Part shown: piece after piece, positions 1 through 10,510 of the stretch | Position numbering within the stretch: the stretch's first letter is position 1 | Layout: each line of letters starts with the position of its first letter | NCBI GenBank assembly: GCA_030704615.1 | Contig: CM060734.1 | Location: 29,340,042 to 29,404,041, forward strand | Length of the DNA: 64,000 nt | DNA from: Takakia lepidozioides | Taxonomy: Eukaryota > Streptophyta > Takakiopsida > Takakiales > Takakiaceae | Direction of reading: 5' to 3' | Notes under the pieces: generated by a model | What the model was told of the DNA's origin: nothing | The model's database searches: none | Seen by the model: only the letters and a program-made list of their open reading frames with translations | Program-made: the position numbers and the translations under genes

Positions 1-46
1 TACGACTGGAAAATAGCAGACATAAAAGCCGGGATCTGTTGTAGTG
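1..46. mobile_element. CACTA-type transposon terminus (right end)
   Basis: The last ten bases are TGTTGTAGTG (37-46). Read in reverse complement the end begins CACTACAACAGAT and continues with CGGCTTTTA, the layout of plant CACTA (En/Spm) terminal inverted repeats. The same end recurs at 29197-29230 with about 31 of 34 bases identical, and the similarity stops at the same G in both copies, which marks a true element boundary. The rest of this element would lie left of the window. No target duplication can be tested. Confidence 0.6.
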
Positions 47-630
47 TTCCTCTCTTTGGAAGCCCACCTCGGTTGGAACAAGCTCATTCACACACTAAAT
101 CACTGTTTCTGGGTTCAATTTTGGCCTACCCTTAAACTCCACTGGCTCGTACAGGTGCCCCCCCGATAGGTTGAAGAGTGTCTTCTTTGCTGAGCCGGTT
201 CTCACAACTTTCACAATAGGAGGAGGCAGAGGGGATTTTGGCTGGGCACCGGGAGGTGGGCTCGTAGCAAAGTCCCTGTCTTCGCCCTTGTCTTCAGCCT
301 CTTCCACCTTTTGTTGTTTCTGTTTCTTCGTCTTCTTTGGAGTCACAACTGGAGCGTTTTACTGGCGGGTCCTCTTCTTGGTTCCCTTTTGTTTTTCCTG
401 CAAGGCCTGATCCAACGTCTTCTGTGCGATAACAGTTGCTTTCCTTGAGTTTTTCAAAGTAGCAGCCTCCCCTGGCTGCATTGGCCCAGGAGGGACATGA
501 TTTTGCCGGGCTCGGAGTCCTCCAAGCCAGGAAAAACGGGGGCTCCCTTGCGAGAGACCCGCTCTTGACGAGCACAAAAAACTCAGAAAAAGCAAAATAA
601 CGACTGAAAATGGTTCAGGACGGCTCCATC
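47..630. other. Intergenic stretch without a recognised gene
   Basis: Short open frames on both strands (for example a Lys/Glu- and Pro-rich minus-strand frame at 95-346) show no family signature. Nothing else stands out between the CACTA-like end and the tandem repeat. Confidence 0.5.
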
Positions 631-985
631 GGATGGAAATTCGGCGCGATTTTTCCATCCGGGGGATAGATTTTGGCATCCACGTGGAGGCCTCTCCCCC
701 CGAGACGACTTCATCCGAGCCCCCTCGGATGGAAATTCGGCGCGATTTTTCCATCCGAGGGATGGAATCTGGCATCCACGTGGAGGCCTCTCACCCCGAG
801 ATGACTTCATCCGAGCCCCCTCGGATGGAAATTCGGCGCCATTTTTCCATCCGGGGGATGGACTTGGAGTGCCACCCGTCGCTCCCTACCCCCGAGATGA
901 CTCCATCCAACCCCCCTTGGATGGAAATTCGGCGCCGTTTTTCCATCCAGGGGATGGACTTGGATGAACATGTTGGCGCCATCTC
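631..985. repeat. 96-bp tandem repeat, nearly four copies
   Basis: Units begin with GGATGGAAATTCGGCGC at 631, 727, 823 and 919, exactly 96 bp apart. Each unit contains a self-complementary core in which GGATGGAAA pairs with TTTTTCCATCC about 12 bases later, so every unit can form a hairpin. Because 96 is a multiple of three, frames stay open on both strands as 32-residue repeats. I regard these as a by-product, not a gene. A related inverted copy lies at 63740-63960. Confidence 0.9.
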
Positions 986-1238
986 CCCCCACGAGGTCTT
1001 TTGCGGGACACGGTTTTATGGAGCCGACCACGAAGTAAATGCTGCGCCTCATTCCCGGGTACGGGCATATTAAATGCTGCACATTCACTTGTCCAAATTT
1101 CCCTGCCACCCACTGCATTTCAAACCGAGCCAGCAAGACTAGTTCCTCGCTCTGAGCTCCTCTCACTTCCTCTCCTCCCACACTCCCACTTCATTGCGTT
1201 CCCTCTCTGCTTCCTGGCAGCCCTTTCATTACTCGGTG

Positions 1239-1810
1239 ATGGCGTGCCGAGATCCCAGCAATTGCCCCAACCGTGGTCTCACCCCGTGGAACTTCTCGCC
1301 CAAGTCAGGGGACATTGTCATATTCCTGCAGAATTGGATAGACCAGTCTCAGCAGAGGCGGGTCCACCTGTCCGCTTTTGAGTACCTTACTGGCTTCCAC
1401 AATCAGCCTCGCGGGGACGGGCTTGCGCAGCTCTGGTGCCTGCGAATCGTCGATCTGCAGTATCCACCTGCATGGAACATCCCCAAAAGCCGCACGACCT
1501 TCCTGTATCATTGGAGGTGCTGCCAGTGGACCTACGAGGATTGCATCGGGTGTACGTACAGGCCTTAGAAATTCCCTCGCAACAGTCTATGGGGACATTC
1601 TCATAAACTACGAGGATGAGTCCTATGGACATAGAGTCTCCACAGCAAAGATCTCCATTTACGATGGTGCATATATCGGAGGACATGACACCGTTGTACA
1701 CCAAAAGGGAGTGGGCTGCATCCATTGTCTTCACTTACCGACACCCTGTCAGTCATGAGCTTGTTGAGAGGCCAATCAAGGTTCCAGCTTCTTGTAAATT
1801 TTCATGTTGA
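1239..1810 (+). pseudogene. Unrecognised coding-like stretch
   Basis: A plus-strand frame from ATG 1239 to 1568 encodes a Trp/Cys-containing, non-repetitive sequence starting MACRDPSNCPNRG. A second frame at 1616-1810 (starting MSPMDIESPQQR) has similarly protein-like composition. The two are separated by a frame change and a stop, so they may be exons or a decayed gene. I recognise no domain. The stretch follows the 96-bp repeat and may belong to the same unknown element. The assignment is an inference from composition only. Confidence 0.25.
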
Positions 1811-2343
1811 CTTCTGCAAGTTAGCTGGTTGAGTGAACCTTTGATAGTTTGGAGTGACTTTGACATGATACCGCCAATGTGACAACAGGAAAGTATCCAG
1901 AAAGAGGTAACAGAGACGAGGAGAAGCTGTGGAATGAAGTAGTAGGTGTGAGTGATTTGAAAGGAGGTGATAAGAAATTTGAGGATATTCGTCGAGACGG
2001 TGCTATGGCCAGCCGACCCCATTCACGTCGCCCATGCACAACCCTTCTGGATGATCTACCCAGTACCTGACCCTCCAACAATCCGTCCGATCCGCAACCT
2101 CCTTAAAACCCTCACTAAAGAAGCCAACAAACAAGCCTCAGCCTCTCTCAGCCACACCAAACTCACTGCCATCATCATCAACAAGCGCCAACTAGAATCC
2201 AGCCTTCCTCCGGCTCCCTAGGAACCTCATACGCCTCTGGGTACCACTGGTACCCATGGGCCCACGGGTGCCTAGCGGCACCCCTAACCACTACTACCAT
2301 TCCCCCACCTGCCCTAGGGTACCCCCTGGGCCTCCATTCTTAT
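1811..2343. other. Non-coding stretch with GC-rich palindromic patch
   Basis: No supported gene. Bases 2235-2340 are rich in GGTACC, GGGCCC and related palindromes and lead directly into the short structured repeat that follows. Confidence 0.4.
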
Positions 2344-2432
2344 ATAGGGCCCACCCCTGAAAAGGGGCAGTAGCCGCAAGGCAAAGTGGCGCTTAGTTAC
2401 GCCGGCTTCGGCCGGAGTCTTCTTCTTCTTCT
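2344..2432 (+). repeat. Short structured retroposon, copy 1
   Basis: The unit starts ATAGGGCCCACCCC and contains two hairpins: CCCC-TGAAAA-GGGG, then GCCGG-CTTCGG-CCGG after GTTACGCC. It ends in a pyrimidine-rich TCTTCTTCTTC tail. It matches the unit at 45121-45207 over its full length, and its 3' part matches the tail of the tRNA-derived SINE at 55565-55780. No convincing target duplication is visible here. The call rests on that similarity. Confidence 0.65.
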
Positions 2433-3180
2433 TCTGATTTTTTCCTTCTTTGCATTCAACAGTCATGCACATGAATGGCTAAGGTGCAATAATCACGTAG
2501 AAGTCATAGGTTTTGTGTTTCCACAATTGTGTTCTCTCCTGTTCTTATTGTTTGTCCTCACACCTAGTAGAGGGCCTCAGGTCTGTTGTGGTATGACTTG
2601 TTTCAGGTTTTGGTAGTAGAAATGATCCCACTCAGGGTAACAATTGTTCATCTATCTCCTGTTCGTTGGATTAAAGTGAGGATTGGTGTGTCACAGCTTG
2701 TTACAGCTTGTTGCCACGTGGAGTGAGGACGCAATGACACGTGCGAGGGGGTGGTTATGGCCACATGACGCAGTGTGGATGATTCCGCATGTGGGTGGGA
2801 AAGTTCACAGATTTGCTTTCATACCCCTCCTGGTGCCTTGTTAAAACTTGCCTGACAGTAGTTTACTCTGGATTGCAACCCGAGAAGTGCTGAAGAACAC
2901 TACAAGTCATACTTAACAATAATCATTTAAACATGCTGCCTCTTTCCCCAGATGGACATTCCGTTGCCCTGCATGCGTTTGAGGGCGTTGTGCTCGCCAG
3001 TAGATCTCCTCCTCAGAGATACTCATATACCTCCAGAGACCCTCCTGGCCTGTTAGTGTGGTATGTCCATCCTTCTTCTTGTCAGATGTTGACTTCATAC
3101 GACGCTTGGCCTTGACTGGAACAAAAAAACCAATCCATGAGACAAATCAGTATACTTTCCAAATTCATGGTGCGCAGCAA
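2433..3180. other. Non-coding stretch
   Basis: No supported gene. CACTACAAG at 2898 resembles a CACTA 5' end, but the following bases do not match the GGCTTTTA block of the termini elsewhere in this window. Confidence 0.4.
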
Positions 3181-3213
3181 GGACGAGAGACTTCCCGTGC
3201 TTACTGACCCATT

Positions 3214-4026
3214 CTAACCTCTTAACCTACTACTCCAAGACACATCGGTTGACATAAAAAGAAGAAGTTGAAAGCAAAGAGGTGGGAACACACCTAAAAA
3301 CACACAAGGGTCAGTAATCCCTAGGGGATTTGCATATCTCGCTAGCCAAATCCAATCAGGGTGAGAGCTATCGACAGACATCTGAACATTTGCACACTTC
3401 CAGTAATTCTCCTCCATGTACTCTTGAATTGTCGGAGATGACATCATGCTAGAAAGGAATGGCCATAAAGCCTCAACAAGATCCTCAACAAAAGAATCTC
3501 GTCCCTCCTTGACGATCGGCATTAGAGTGCCATCACAGGATCTCGGGTAAAAACCAGTGTTCAAAGGGTTCCTCAGGGCTTTGGTGGGCTCATCATCAAT
3601 CAAAAGCGTTTGGCCTTTTAGGCCGTAGGGCTTACAACTTCTCCCGAAGTGTTCCCAAAGACCAACAATGTCTTTAATGTAGAACGGCTGTGTTGAGGCA
3701 ATGTACTCATGAAGCTTGGTGCAAGTATCCCGACACCAGATAAAGCAAAATTTCCTGACCATATCCTTCGGGAGAAGATATGCAAGAAGAGCCTCAACCA
3801 TATGCTGAACTCCACAGGACCATATACCCACATGGTAATGGTTGAACGCAAGTTCAAGAAATTCCAGAAGACCCGGACGAGGAACGACATTGTCCCAATC
3901 GTAGGGAATTTTGGCACGAGGGAAATGTTCAAGGAACCTCTGTGATCCAACAGGCTTGGGTTTATAGCACAATAAACCAACAACACTCAGAATGATTAAC
4001 TTTCTTTGACCTCCAGATGAGGCCGT
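3214..4026 (-). CDS. FCP1-homology (NIF/HAD phosphatase-like) domain exon
   Basis: The frame reads as an FCP1/SCP-type HAD domain. A hydrophobic strand is followed by VVGLLC, then PRPGLLEFLELAF, then GIWSCGVQHMVEALL (motif II region), and TLLIDDEPTKALRNP (motif III with the paired Asp and the Lys/Arg-rich tail). In plant relatives the first strand reads LDxNGLL. Here it is LSVVGLL, so the catalytic first Asp and the following Asn are Ser and Val. Phosphatase activity is therefore unlikely. The frame enters at its 5' end from an upstream exon (no ATG at the domain start). The domain ends near 3320, where a plausible donor follows; the rest is probably intron. A second, differently broken paralogue is at 26.1-27.6 kb. 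Confidence 0.7.
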   Translation of the reverse strand, partial: TASSGGQRKLIILSVVGLLCYKPKPVGSQRFLEHFPRAKIPYDWDNVVPRPGLLEFLELAFNHYHVGIWSCGVQHMVEALLAYLLPKDMVRKFCFIWCRDTCTKLHEYIASTQPFYIKDIVGLWEHFGRSCKPYGLKGQTLLIDDEPTKALRNPLNTGFYPRSCDGTLMPIVKEGRDSFVEDLVEALWPFLSSMMSSPTIQEYMEENYWKCANVQMSVDSSHPDWIWLARYANPLGITDPCVFLGVFPPLCFQLLLFMSTDVSWSSRLRG

Positions 4027-4259
4027 CACTCGTGTCTTCCGGAGTAAGAGATTTGTTGCCGCGCTCGCTCAAAAATGGTCATGACCCATCTGTCAAGATT
4101 CGACGGTTAGCTTTGGATGTGACCATCGGCAGCTATATTACTGATGTGTAGTAAAGTAGGAGATGAATCTAGAATTTATGGCGACTTAAACAAAATTGAG
4201 TATGTGCTTCGGGAAATAAGTCAAAATGTTATAAGTGGGAAGGAAGGGATGGGAGGTCT

Positions 4260-4800
4260 CCCGTCCAAATACCTCTTTGTCAATTTCAGCGGCGGACACA
4301 TCCCCAAATGATCTTTGGGCTTGGTTTTGTCTTCCACCTTCTCTCTGCTGACAGACAAGGACGATTAGTTAGGTCTCAACTGAATGAAATCAAGAATGAT
4401 ATACAATTGACTTCCAGGTGCAAACACAAACTGGAATGACTAAGTGGAATGGTAGCGCACACCTCGGTGGAATTCTCCATTGCTGCCTCATTGCTTTGTC
4501 TGTCAAATGATGCTCTCCGGATACTTCCTCGGGCTCTGCTTCCTACGTCTCTTCTTCGCCGCTGAAACAAAACGACGTCTCGTTAAAGGTAGCAAGACGA
4601 TGTCAATTGGTGTAAAGTGAGAAAGTGTAATGAGAGAGCACACCTCCGCAAAATTTGTTCGACGCCGCGCCACGCGCTCCTACAATTGATTTGAAACAAA
4701 TACATGAGGATTGAAGATAGGGAACAAAAGCAGTCTAAATTCAATTGTAAAAAGAGCAAAGTGATCAATAGGTACAAACCTTACTCTCTGACTGGGGTTC
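4260..4800 (-). CDS. Small internal exons of the FCP1-like gene
   Basis: Three short minus-strand segments have splice-like borders. One ends at about 4270 with AAAGAG then GTATTT. One (about 4465-4562) starts after TTTGTTTCAG, is Arg-rich (RRRRDVGSRARG) and ends CGAG|GTGTGC. One (about 4645-4680) starts after TTGTAG and ends GGAG|GTGTGC. Together with the acidic exons upstream they suggest a multi-exon gene and not a retrocopy. Exact junctions are tentative. Confidence 0.4.
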
Positions 4801-4892
4801 TCTCAAAGCCTCCGGAGGATTTCTTGCTAGTGCCTCTGCAGCAGCGGTGATATCATTCTCTCCAGAGTCTTCAACCCGATCCTCATTAACGT

Positions 4893-5901
4893 TCAACTGC
4901 CCTGATGCTGAGGTATTCCCAAAAGAAGAGGACGGGAGACCTCCCGTGCCAACCCTTGACATGGAGAGGAATTAACAATAGAAACCTCTACAACATCTGA
5001 TGCAACATCCTCCAGAGACAATCCAACGGTCGAAGGGGTACAATAGCCGTCAACAATTGCCCTCAACCCATCAACGACACCATCCGTGAGTACTCCTTCG
5101 GCGGCGGGAATGCTAACACCAGTAGGGAGCTCCGTTTCCAATGTCTGCGTCTGTGGGATGTGGTCGATGGAGGACAGCTGTGACTGCCTTAAAGAGAACG
5201 GGAGACCTCCCGTGATAAGGTCTGCGGAAAGAACGTAGTCGACTTGACTGGGTGTCATCTCAGAAAAGTCCGATATCGCGAGAAGCCTATCCCCACCTGT
5301 ATATTGGACTTGGGAAGTAAAGTCAATGGAGGCATTCGTTAGCCCTCCAGAATGAAATGCTGACTCAACCCTGTTGACCACTTCGTCCTCATCAATATTG
5401 ATAATCTCCTTGTGCATGCCCGCGTTGACTTGCACTCTTGCATCGATCTGAGGATTATACGGCTGGCGAGTTGAGATATTCGGGGGCCTAAAGGATATTG
5501 GTTCCGGGGAGAACTAAAGCATACCGCCCATCGTCCGCCGGCCTGGCTTGCCCGTCTGGCGAAATATTTTCTGACTCCACGTCGCGTACATGCACTCCAA
5601 TCGAATGCTGGATAAATGGGTTTTGAAATAGGCTCTGCTGCACGCCGTCGGATTCAATCTCACTGTCATTTTCATCTTCCTCCAAGTGCACAGGTTTATT
5701 TACGGCTGTATCTGGTTGCGTTAGTAAATCCTTTCGAGAGTTGGTGTCGCGGGACATTTGTGACCTCTCCTGACGACCTTGACTTCTTTCAGAATGAGCG
5801 TGTGTAACTGATGAAGACTCCACAATCTCACCCCCAGCAGATCCCTCGCCCCTGCCCTCAGACTCCGAGGAGGATTGCGTGCGGCAAAAACCTTTGAACA
5901 C
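4893..5901 (-). CDS. Acidic N-terminal exons of the FCP1-like gene
   Basis: Two minus-strand open frames (5488-5901, 137 codons; 4893-5435, 180 codons), continued by a third at 4765-4962, encode Ser/Glu/Asp-rich, presumably disordered sequence with no known domain. Acidic disordered regions before an FCP1 domain also occur in the second copy at 26.1 kb, which supports one gene. The second frame contains two ACGGGAGACCTCCCGT palindromes nearby, encoding TGGLP. Introns between the frames are inferred. The start codon is uncertain, with the ATG at 5901 as one candidate. Confidence 0.45.
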
Positions 5902-6066
5902 TACAGTCTGATAAGGTTGACGGGTGCGTTACTTCCAACACCCTACAGTTCGATTCCTGATGGATAAAAAATTAACCGGTTAGTAACTTTCAGTAACTGG
6001 GCAATCCCAACAGAAAGATGTTAATGGTCAAAGGAGGACGGGAGATCACCCGTCCAACGATGTAAT

Positions 6067-7526
6067 TTATTTCACCAAACATGAGCTTTCCCACCTTGTT
6101 TTGCTTTTCTGTGGCTTTCTCTCTGTTTGCTTCTCTGGAGTATTAACCACCTCTTGGTTTTCCAGGGCTGCCAGTTCACTTACAAAGTGATCCCAAGGCT
6201 CTTCCTCCAGTGTATACTCCTCAAGGTACCCTTCTTTTGGCATTGATATCACGATGATCATGGGTTGGTTCCCTTGCCTTTGGTATGACTCAGTTAGGGT
6301 TTTATGAAAACAATCGTCATCTTAGCACTTCTCCACCTGTATGTTTGTTTCATTGTACACATCTTGTTGGGTGTTGTTCAAATCTTCTTGGCTGTCAGTA
6401 TCCTGAACCTCTGTGCGCTCCTCTTTTTCTTGTTGCACTGAGTCCACACAGTTCATGGTCACCATTTCTCTTCTCACCTGAGTTGTAACCTCGGTGATGT
6501 AGGTTGATGATTGTCCATCTTCATCCATTGGGAAATGCCTGCCCTTCTGCTGATCACTTTCCCTGGTGCATGATCTTTCTTTCTGCAGTATGTTCAGCCT
6601 GTCTTCCAGCACCTCGCAAAAGATAAGCTCTTTCTTACTTCGCTTTCTGACTCTACTCTGTATTTTTTCTTTGATGATGACATCTGCAACCCCTTCATGA
6701 AATGTCATGTCTTGAGCTTGATCCCAGTTTGTAATCTCCCATCTTTCATCACTGATGTTCTCATCTTTGCATGGATTGCTCTGTGCAGAGCCCTTTTGTA
6801 CTGCTGCCACCTTTGTATGCAGCACCTTTTCATCATCATTGACTTGGATTACTTCCAACCCCTCCAGCGCTTTCAGGGGTAAGTGCCCTTGGCAGCTCCT
6901 TCTCTGCAGCTATCCCTGGATGTACTCTGTTGTCTTGTTCTTGACTCATGGACTCACAACTTTTTACTGGGAAGTAAACCTTCCACAATAAACGCCCTTT
7001 GAGATGGAGCACTCTGCATATTTTTTCCACATCTCTGACTACTATACATTGTGGCTCTCGCAGTCTTTTGTATGCCCCTCTCTATACCCCCGTCAGTCAC
7101 CATGATCTGAAAAGCGTTGTTGAACTTTTCTGTTGCCCACCTTACCATCATTAAAAATAAAACCACTACCTTACTCAGGCTAAGTTCTACCCATAACTTG
7201 AACTGTCTCCCTTTTTTTTTGACCATGGCAGTAACTCGGACTTGCTGGTCCATCCTTGCTTTTCTTCTCTCAGCAATAGTTATCAGATCCAAGTGTGTCC
7301 TAGTTTTCCCATCTTTTTGTTCTATCTTGACTTGGTTAACACCTGGAAAAAGCTGGAACCTGACTTTTTGTTGTGATGCCCTATCACCTGGACCTACTCC
7401 TGGGTGAATGGTCTTATACTGTTCATGACTTGTATCACTATCACAGTGGTGACACTGGGTTTGTTCTACACTGTCAACATAAAGACCCTTGTTTTGCAGA
7501 AAACCAAAGGTGTAATCTTTTGTCAT
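6067..7526 (-). pseudogene. Unassigned ORFs downstream of gypsy-1 RNase H
   Basis: Frames at 6954-7526, 6322-6858 and 6067-6261 encode charged sequence (Glu/Lys/Gln-rich) where an integrase would be expected, but no HHCC or DDE motif is visible. The 6322-6858 frame shares PMDEDG-x-S with the spacer frame at 9133-9522, and the underlying DNA (CCATCTTCATCCATTGG) is shared too, hinting at an internal duplication. Function unknown. Confidence 0.4.
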
Positions 7527-7530
7527 ATCT

Positions 7531-9136
7531 CTACCTTTGACCTTTCCACTTCAATGTGGCCACTTGAGAGGATCCATCATAGTCTTGTAACATCATGATC
7601 CATCTGCCTCTTCTTCCATAGGCATCACTGACCGTAGCTAACCATCCTAGAGGCTTATGGTCAGTTCTTACCGTGAAGGTGTTCCATAGAGATACTGTTG
7701 GAAGTGCAGGATGCCCCACATAGTGCATAACACTCGCCCTCCATGGGATGATATCTCTTCTGAACATCTGTCAATGCCTTACTTGCATACGCTATGACAT
7801 GTTCCTTACGATGATCTTTCTGTGATAATATTGCCCCTACACCCTTAGTGCTCCAATCCACATCTAGTATGAATGGTTTTGTGAAATCGGGCCTTACCAG
7901 TATAGGTGCTTGCTGCAGCTTAAGAATCAATGCCTCAAAGGCATTATGAGCTTCAACATTCCAGACAAATGTCTCCTTTTTCTTTGTCAGTGTAAATAGT
8001 GGTACTCCAGTGCTCGCATATCCTCTTATGTAGTCTCGATAGTAGTTTATAACTCCAATGCAACTTTTGACTGTTGTTGGATTTGTTGGTACTGGGAAGC
8101 TTTGGATTGCTACCACTTTGTCAGGGTCTGGTCTCACACCCTCCTTGGACACCACATGTCCCAGGAACAATAGCTCTTGTCTCCCAAGCTCACACTTGGT
8201 GGGATTTAGCTTGAGATTGTGTTGTCTGAGCCTTTGGAGTATGAACTCCAGATGTTGTAAATGTTCTTCCCATGTTGCACTGTGTACATTGATATCATCC
8301 ACAAAGATTTTGGCAAAGGTCTTCAGTTCATCATGGAGTATGATGTTCACGGCCCTTTGGAATCTTGCTGTTGCATTTTTTAATCCAAAAGGCATCACCA
8401 TCCATTCGAACAGTCCCCTTTTGGTGATGACAGCTGTTTTCTTCATGTCGTCATCCCTCATCTTGATTTGCCAAAATCTAGATTGTAGATCAAGTGCAGA
8501 AAACCATTGTGATTCTCCAAGTTGTTGCAACACGTCCTGTATCAAAGGCATGGGATAAGCATCCTTCAATGTGTGTAGATTGAGTTGCCGGTAGTCACCA
8601 CAAAATCTCTTACTGCCATCTTTCTTTGGTGGCAGTGCAACAGGGCATGCATACTTTGACCTGCTGATTCGCATCTTTCCTTGTTGAATAAGTGCTTCAA
8701 TTTGTTCTTGTACAAGGTTCTCCTCAGATTCTGACAGCCTGTTTGCGGGTGTTCTGGTGGCAGGAAACCCTTGGGTGTTGATCTCATGTTCAACATCAGC
8801 ACAATGCCCCAGATCTGATTTGTTGAGGGCAAAACTGTACTGGTTCCTATGGCAGACCTCTATCAATTGTTGCTTTTGTTCTGGTGTAAGCTCAGGCGAG
8901 AGTCTGAGTTTACTTCGTATGCCTTCCCACCTTTGTTGTTCTTCCAGGCTATGCATACTCTCCCCTGCCCTTATGTTATCAGTCCCAATGGCATTCAGGT
9001 GCACCAGATGAACTTCCCTCCTTTGCTGGTTGGTTATCTTCGTCCAGTCCTCCAGCTCATCATCAGATACTGGGTTTGAGTAGCATTCTCCATCCCAGAT
9101 CTTCGTGTAGGCTTCTTTGATGAAACCATCTGTCAT
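7531..9136 (-). pseudogene. Gypsy-1 reverse transcriptase and RNase H
   Basis: The 491-codon frame contains the Ty3 RT core: a KKDGSKRFCGDYRQLN block, SALDLQSRFWQI (motif A), VMPFGLKNATARFQ, and IFVDDINVHS with the catalytic DD pair, followed by the connection region and an RNase H start LDVDWSTKGVGAIL. The rest of RNase H (TVRTDHKPLGWL) is in another frame at 7531-7767, so a frameshift near 7700 breaks the protein. It would copy the element RNA into DNA; this copy is non-functional. Confidence 0.88.
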
Positions 9137-9522
9137 TTCCTTGCGATTGAGATCTTGGCATTGTTCAAGATCTTTCTCAATTGGAGCTCATCCTCCCAGA
9201 TATCAAGGCACTTCATGTACTCTTCCATTGCTTCCTGGTCCGAGTATAGACCTTCATCCTCCTCCTCATCAGTGTCTTCAGTAGAGTGGGAACTCATACT
9301 GTCGTTCATGTCTGATTCACAATCAGATCGCCCATCTTCATCCATTGGCGTCAATAGGCTTTGATTGATGCGGAGACCCTGTGTTTGTTCCAGTGTCATT
9401 ACCTCCGTCTTGAGCTTAGTATCATCAGCCAAGGGTTCCACAGCCAAGTTTTTGCAGAACTCATGGAAGTTGCCAATCGTTGGCTTTACTTGGTTCATGG
9501 TGTGAAGTGGAAAGTAAGCCAC
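9133..9522 (-). pseudogene. Acidic spacer between protease and RT of gypsy-1
   Basis: A 129-codon frame rich in Asp, Glu and Ser (for example TEDTDEEEDEG) sits between the protease and RT frames and overlaps the RT frame by four bases. No domain is recognised. It is probably a linker of the original gag-pol polyprotein, now separated by stops. Confidence 0.5.
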
Positions 9523-9555
9523 ATTTAAACCAGGCCCATACCTGACTCGTAATGT

Positions 9556-10359
9556 TTATGTTTCCGTATCAACTGCTGCTCCGAACTTCTTCAAGAAGTC
9601 TAATCCAAGGAGCATGTTGTATGTGTCACTATTCACTACCATGAAGCTGATTCTGTTAGTCAGTTTTCCCACTGTAACCTTCAGATTGTCGAGTACCCCC
9701 ATTGTTGTTTCTACAGCACCTGAAGCTACCCTATATGACATATCTCGATCTGTCAATACACAGCTCATGAGTCCTAAAGCCCTCACCGTGGTCGCTGCTA
9801 TCACAGATATCATTGCTCCTGTGTATATCTGGCCCATCACTTGGAAGTTTCCAATGGTGACCAATGCATGTAAAGCCTTCACTTTGGCATTGAAAGCATA
9901 AGATATGGCTTCAAGTTCCTTGTTACTAGTTTCAGGTGTCAGTTTTACCTCTTGTTGAACACGGTTGGCTGGAAAAGCACTCATCTTGCTCTTTTCCACT
10001 ACCTTGACCAAGCTCTTTAGTTTCTCGAATTCTCCTGGCACTTGCATGGTGACCTCCATCGGTGACATGGATATGCGTCCCTTGTAGAAATGATTCAGTA
10101 TTTTTGATCTTCCTGTCTCTGGTTCTGGGTATTTCTCAGACCGTCTTGGGAAGAGGAATTGCCCCGAAGCTCTTGTTTGTTCCTCCGGTAGCTCCTCTTG
10201 TGATGAAGCCATTTCTTCACCTAGTGAACTAGGTCCTCCTTTCGCATTGGGTGTAGGCACCGGTGTTCTCACTCTGGGGAGCCGACGTATCTCTTTGATT
10301 TCGTGATGTGCCATCAGTTGATTCAACTGTTCCAGGACTGCCTCCTCATCATCACACAT
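9556..10359 (-). pseudogene. Gypsy-1 retropepsin with lost catalytic Asp
   Basis: A 267-codon frame. The C-terminal half has the retropepsin pattern: a strand, the active-site turn, a hydrophobic flap region, then LLGLDFLKKFGA, the conserved end of plant gypsy proteases. The active-site triad normally reads D-T/S-G; here it is Y-T-G (QIYTGAM, codon near 9823-9825), so the aspartic protease cannot be active. The N-terminal half is the gag-protease linker. Confidence 0.75.
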
Positions 10360-10510
10360 AATTTCAAGCAGATTGTTAGAAGGTAATGCATTACCACCTT
10401 GTTCTACAGTCTGGTTCGAAATGTCCTAGAACCTTGCAAAAGGTACATCTAATTCCACAAGTTTATGTCCAGTGACCATACTGATTGCATTTTGCACATT
10501 TCACTGGAAT

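Larger units (their letters stand above)
3183..6053. repeat. Five dispersed copies of a 16-bp palindrome
   Basis: The motif is ACGGGAG-AC-CTCCCGT. Perfect copies lie at 4932-4947 and 5198-5213; near-perfect copies at 3183-3198, 4249-4264 and 6038-6053. Each has 6-7 bp arms around a 2-bp or slightly longer centre. I saw no copy elsewhere in the window, and the five span almost exactly the FCP1-like gene. Two copies lie inside predicted coding exons, where they encode Thr-Gly-Gly-Leu-Pro. Possible roles are a protein-binding palindrome, an RNA hairpin or a tiny mobile repeat; the sequence alone does not decide. Confidence 0.8.

Noticed and set aside
1-46. LTR end of a retrotransposon
   Set aside because: First considered because gag follows the same sequence at 29230. 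The reverse complement, however, begins CACTACAA followed by GGCTTTTA, which fits a CACTA terminus better, and no primer-binding site follows.
633-1073. 146-codon protein of 32-residue repeats
   Set aside because: Open frames exist on both strands because the DNA period is 96 bp. Composition follows the minisatellite and there is no independent coding evidence.
2898-2906. CACTACAAG as a CACTA 5' end
   Set aside because: The next 25 bases do not match the terminal sequence shared by the two ends in this window, and no subterminal repeats are seen. Likely chance.
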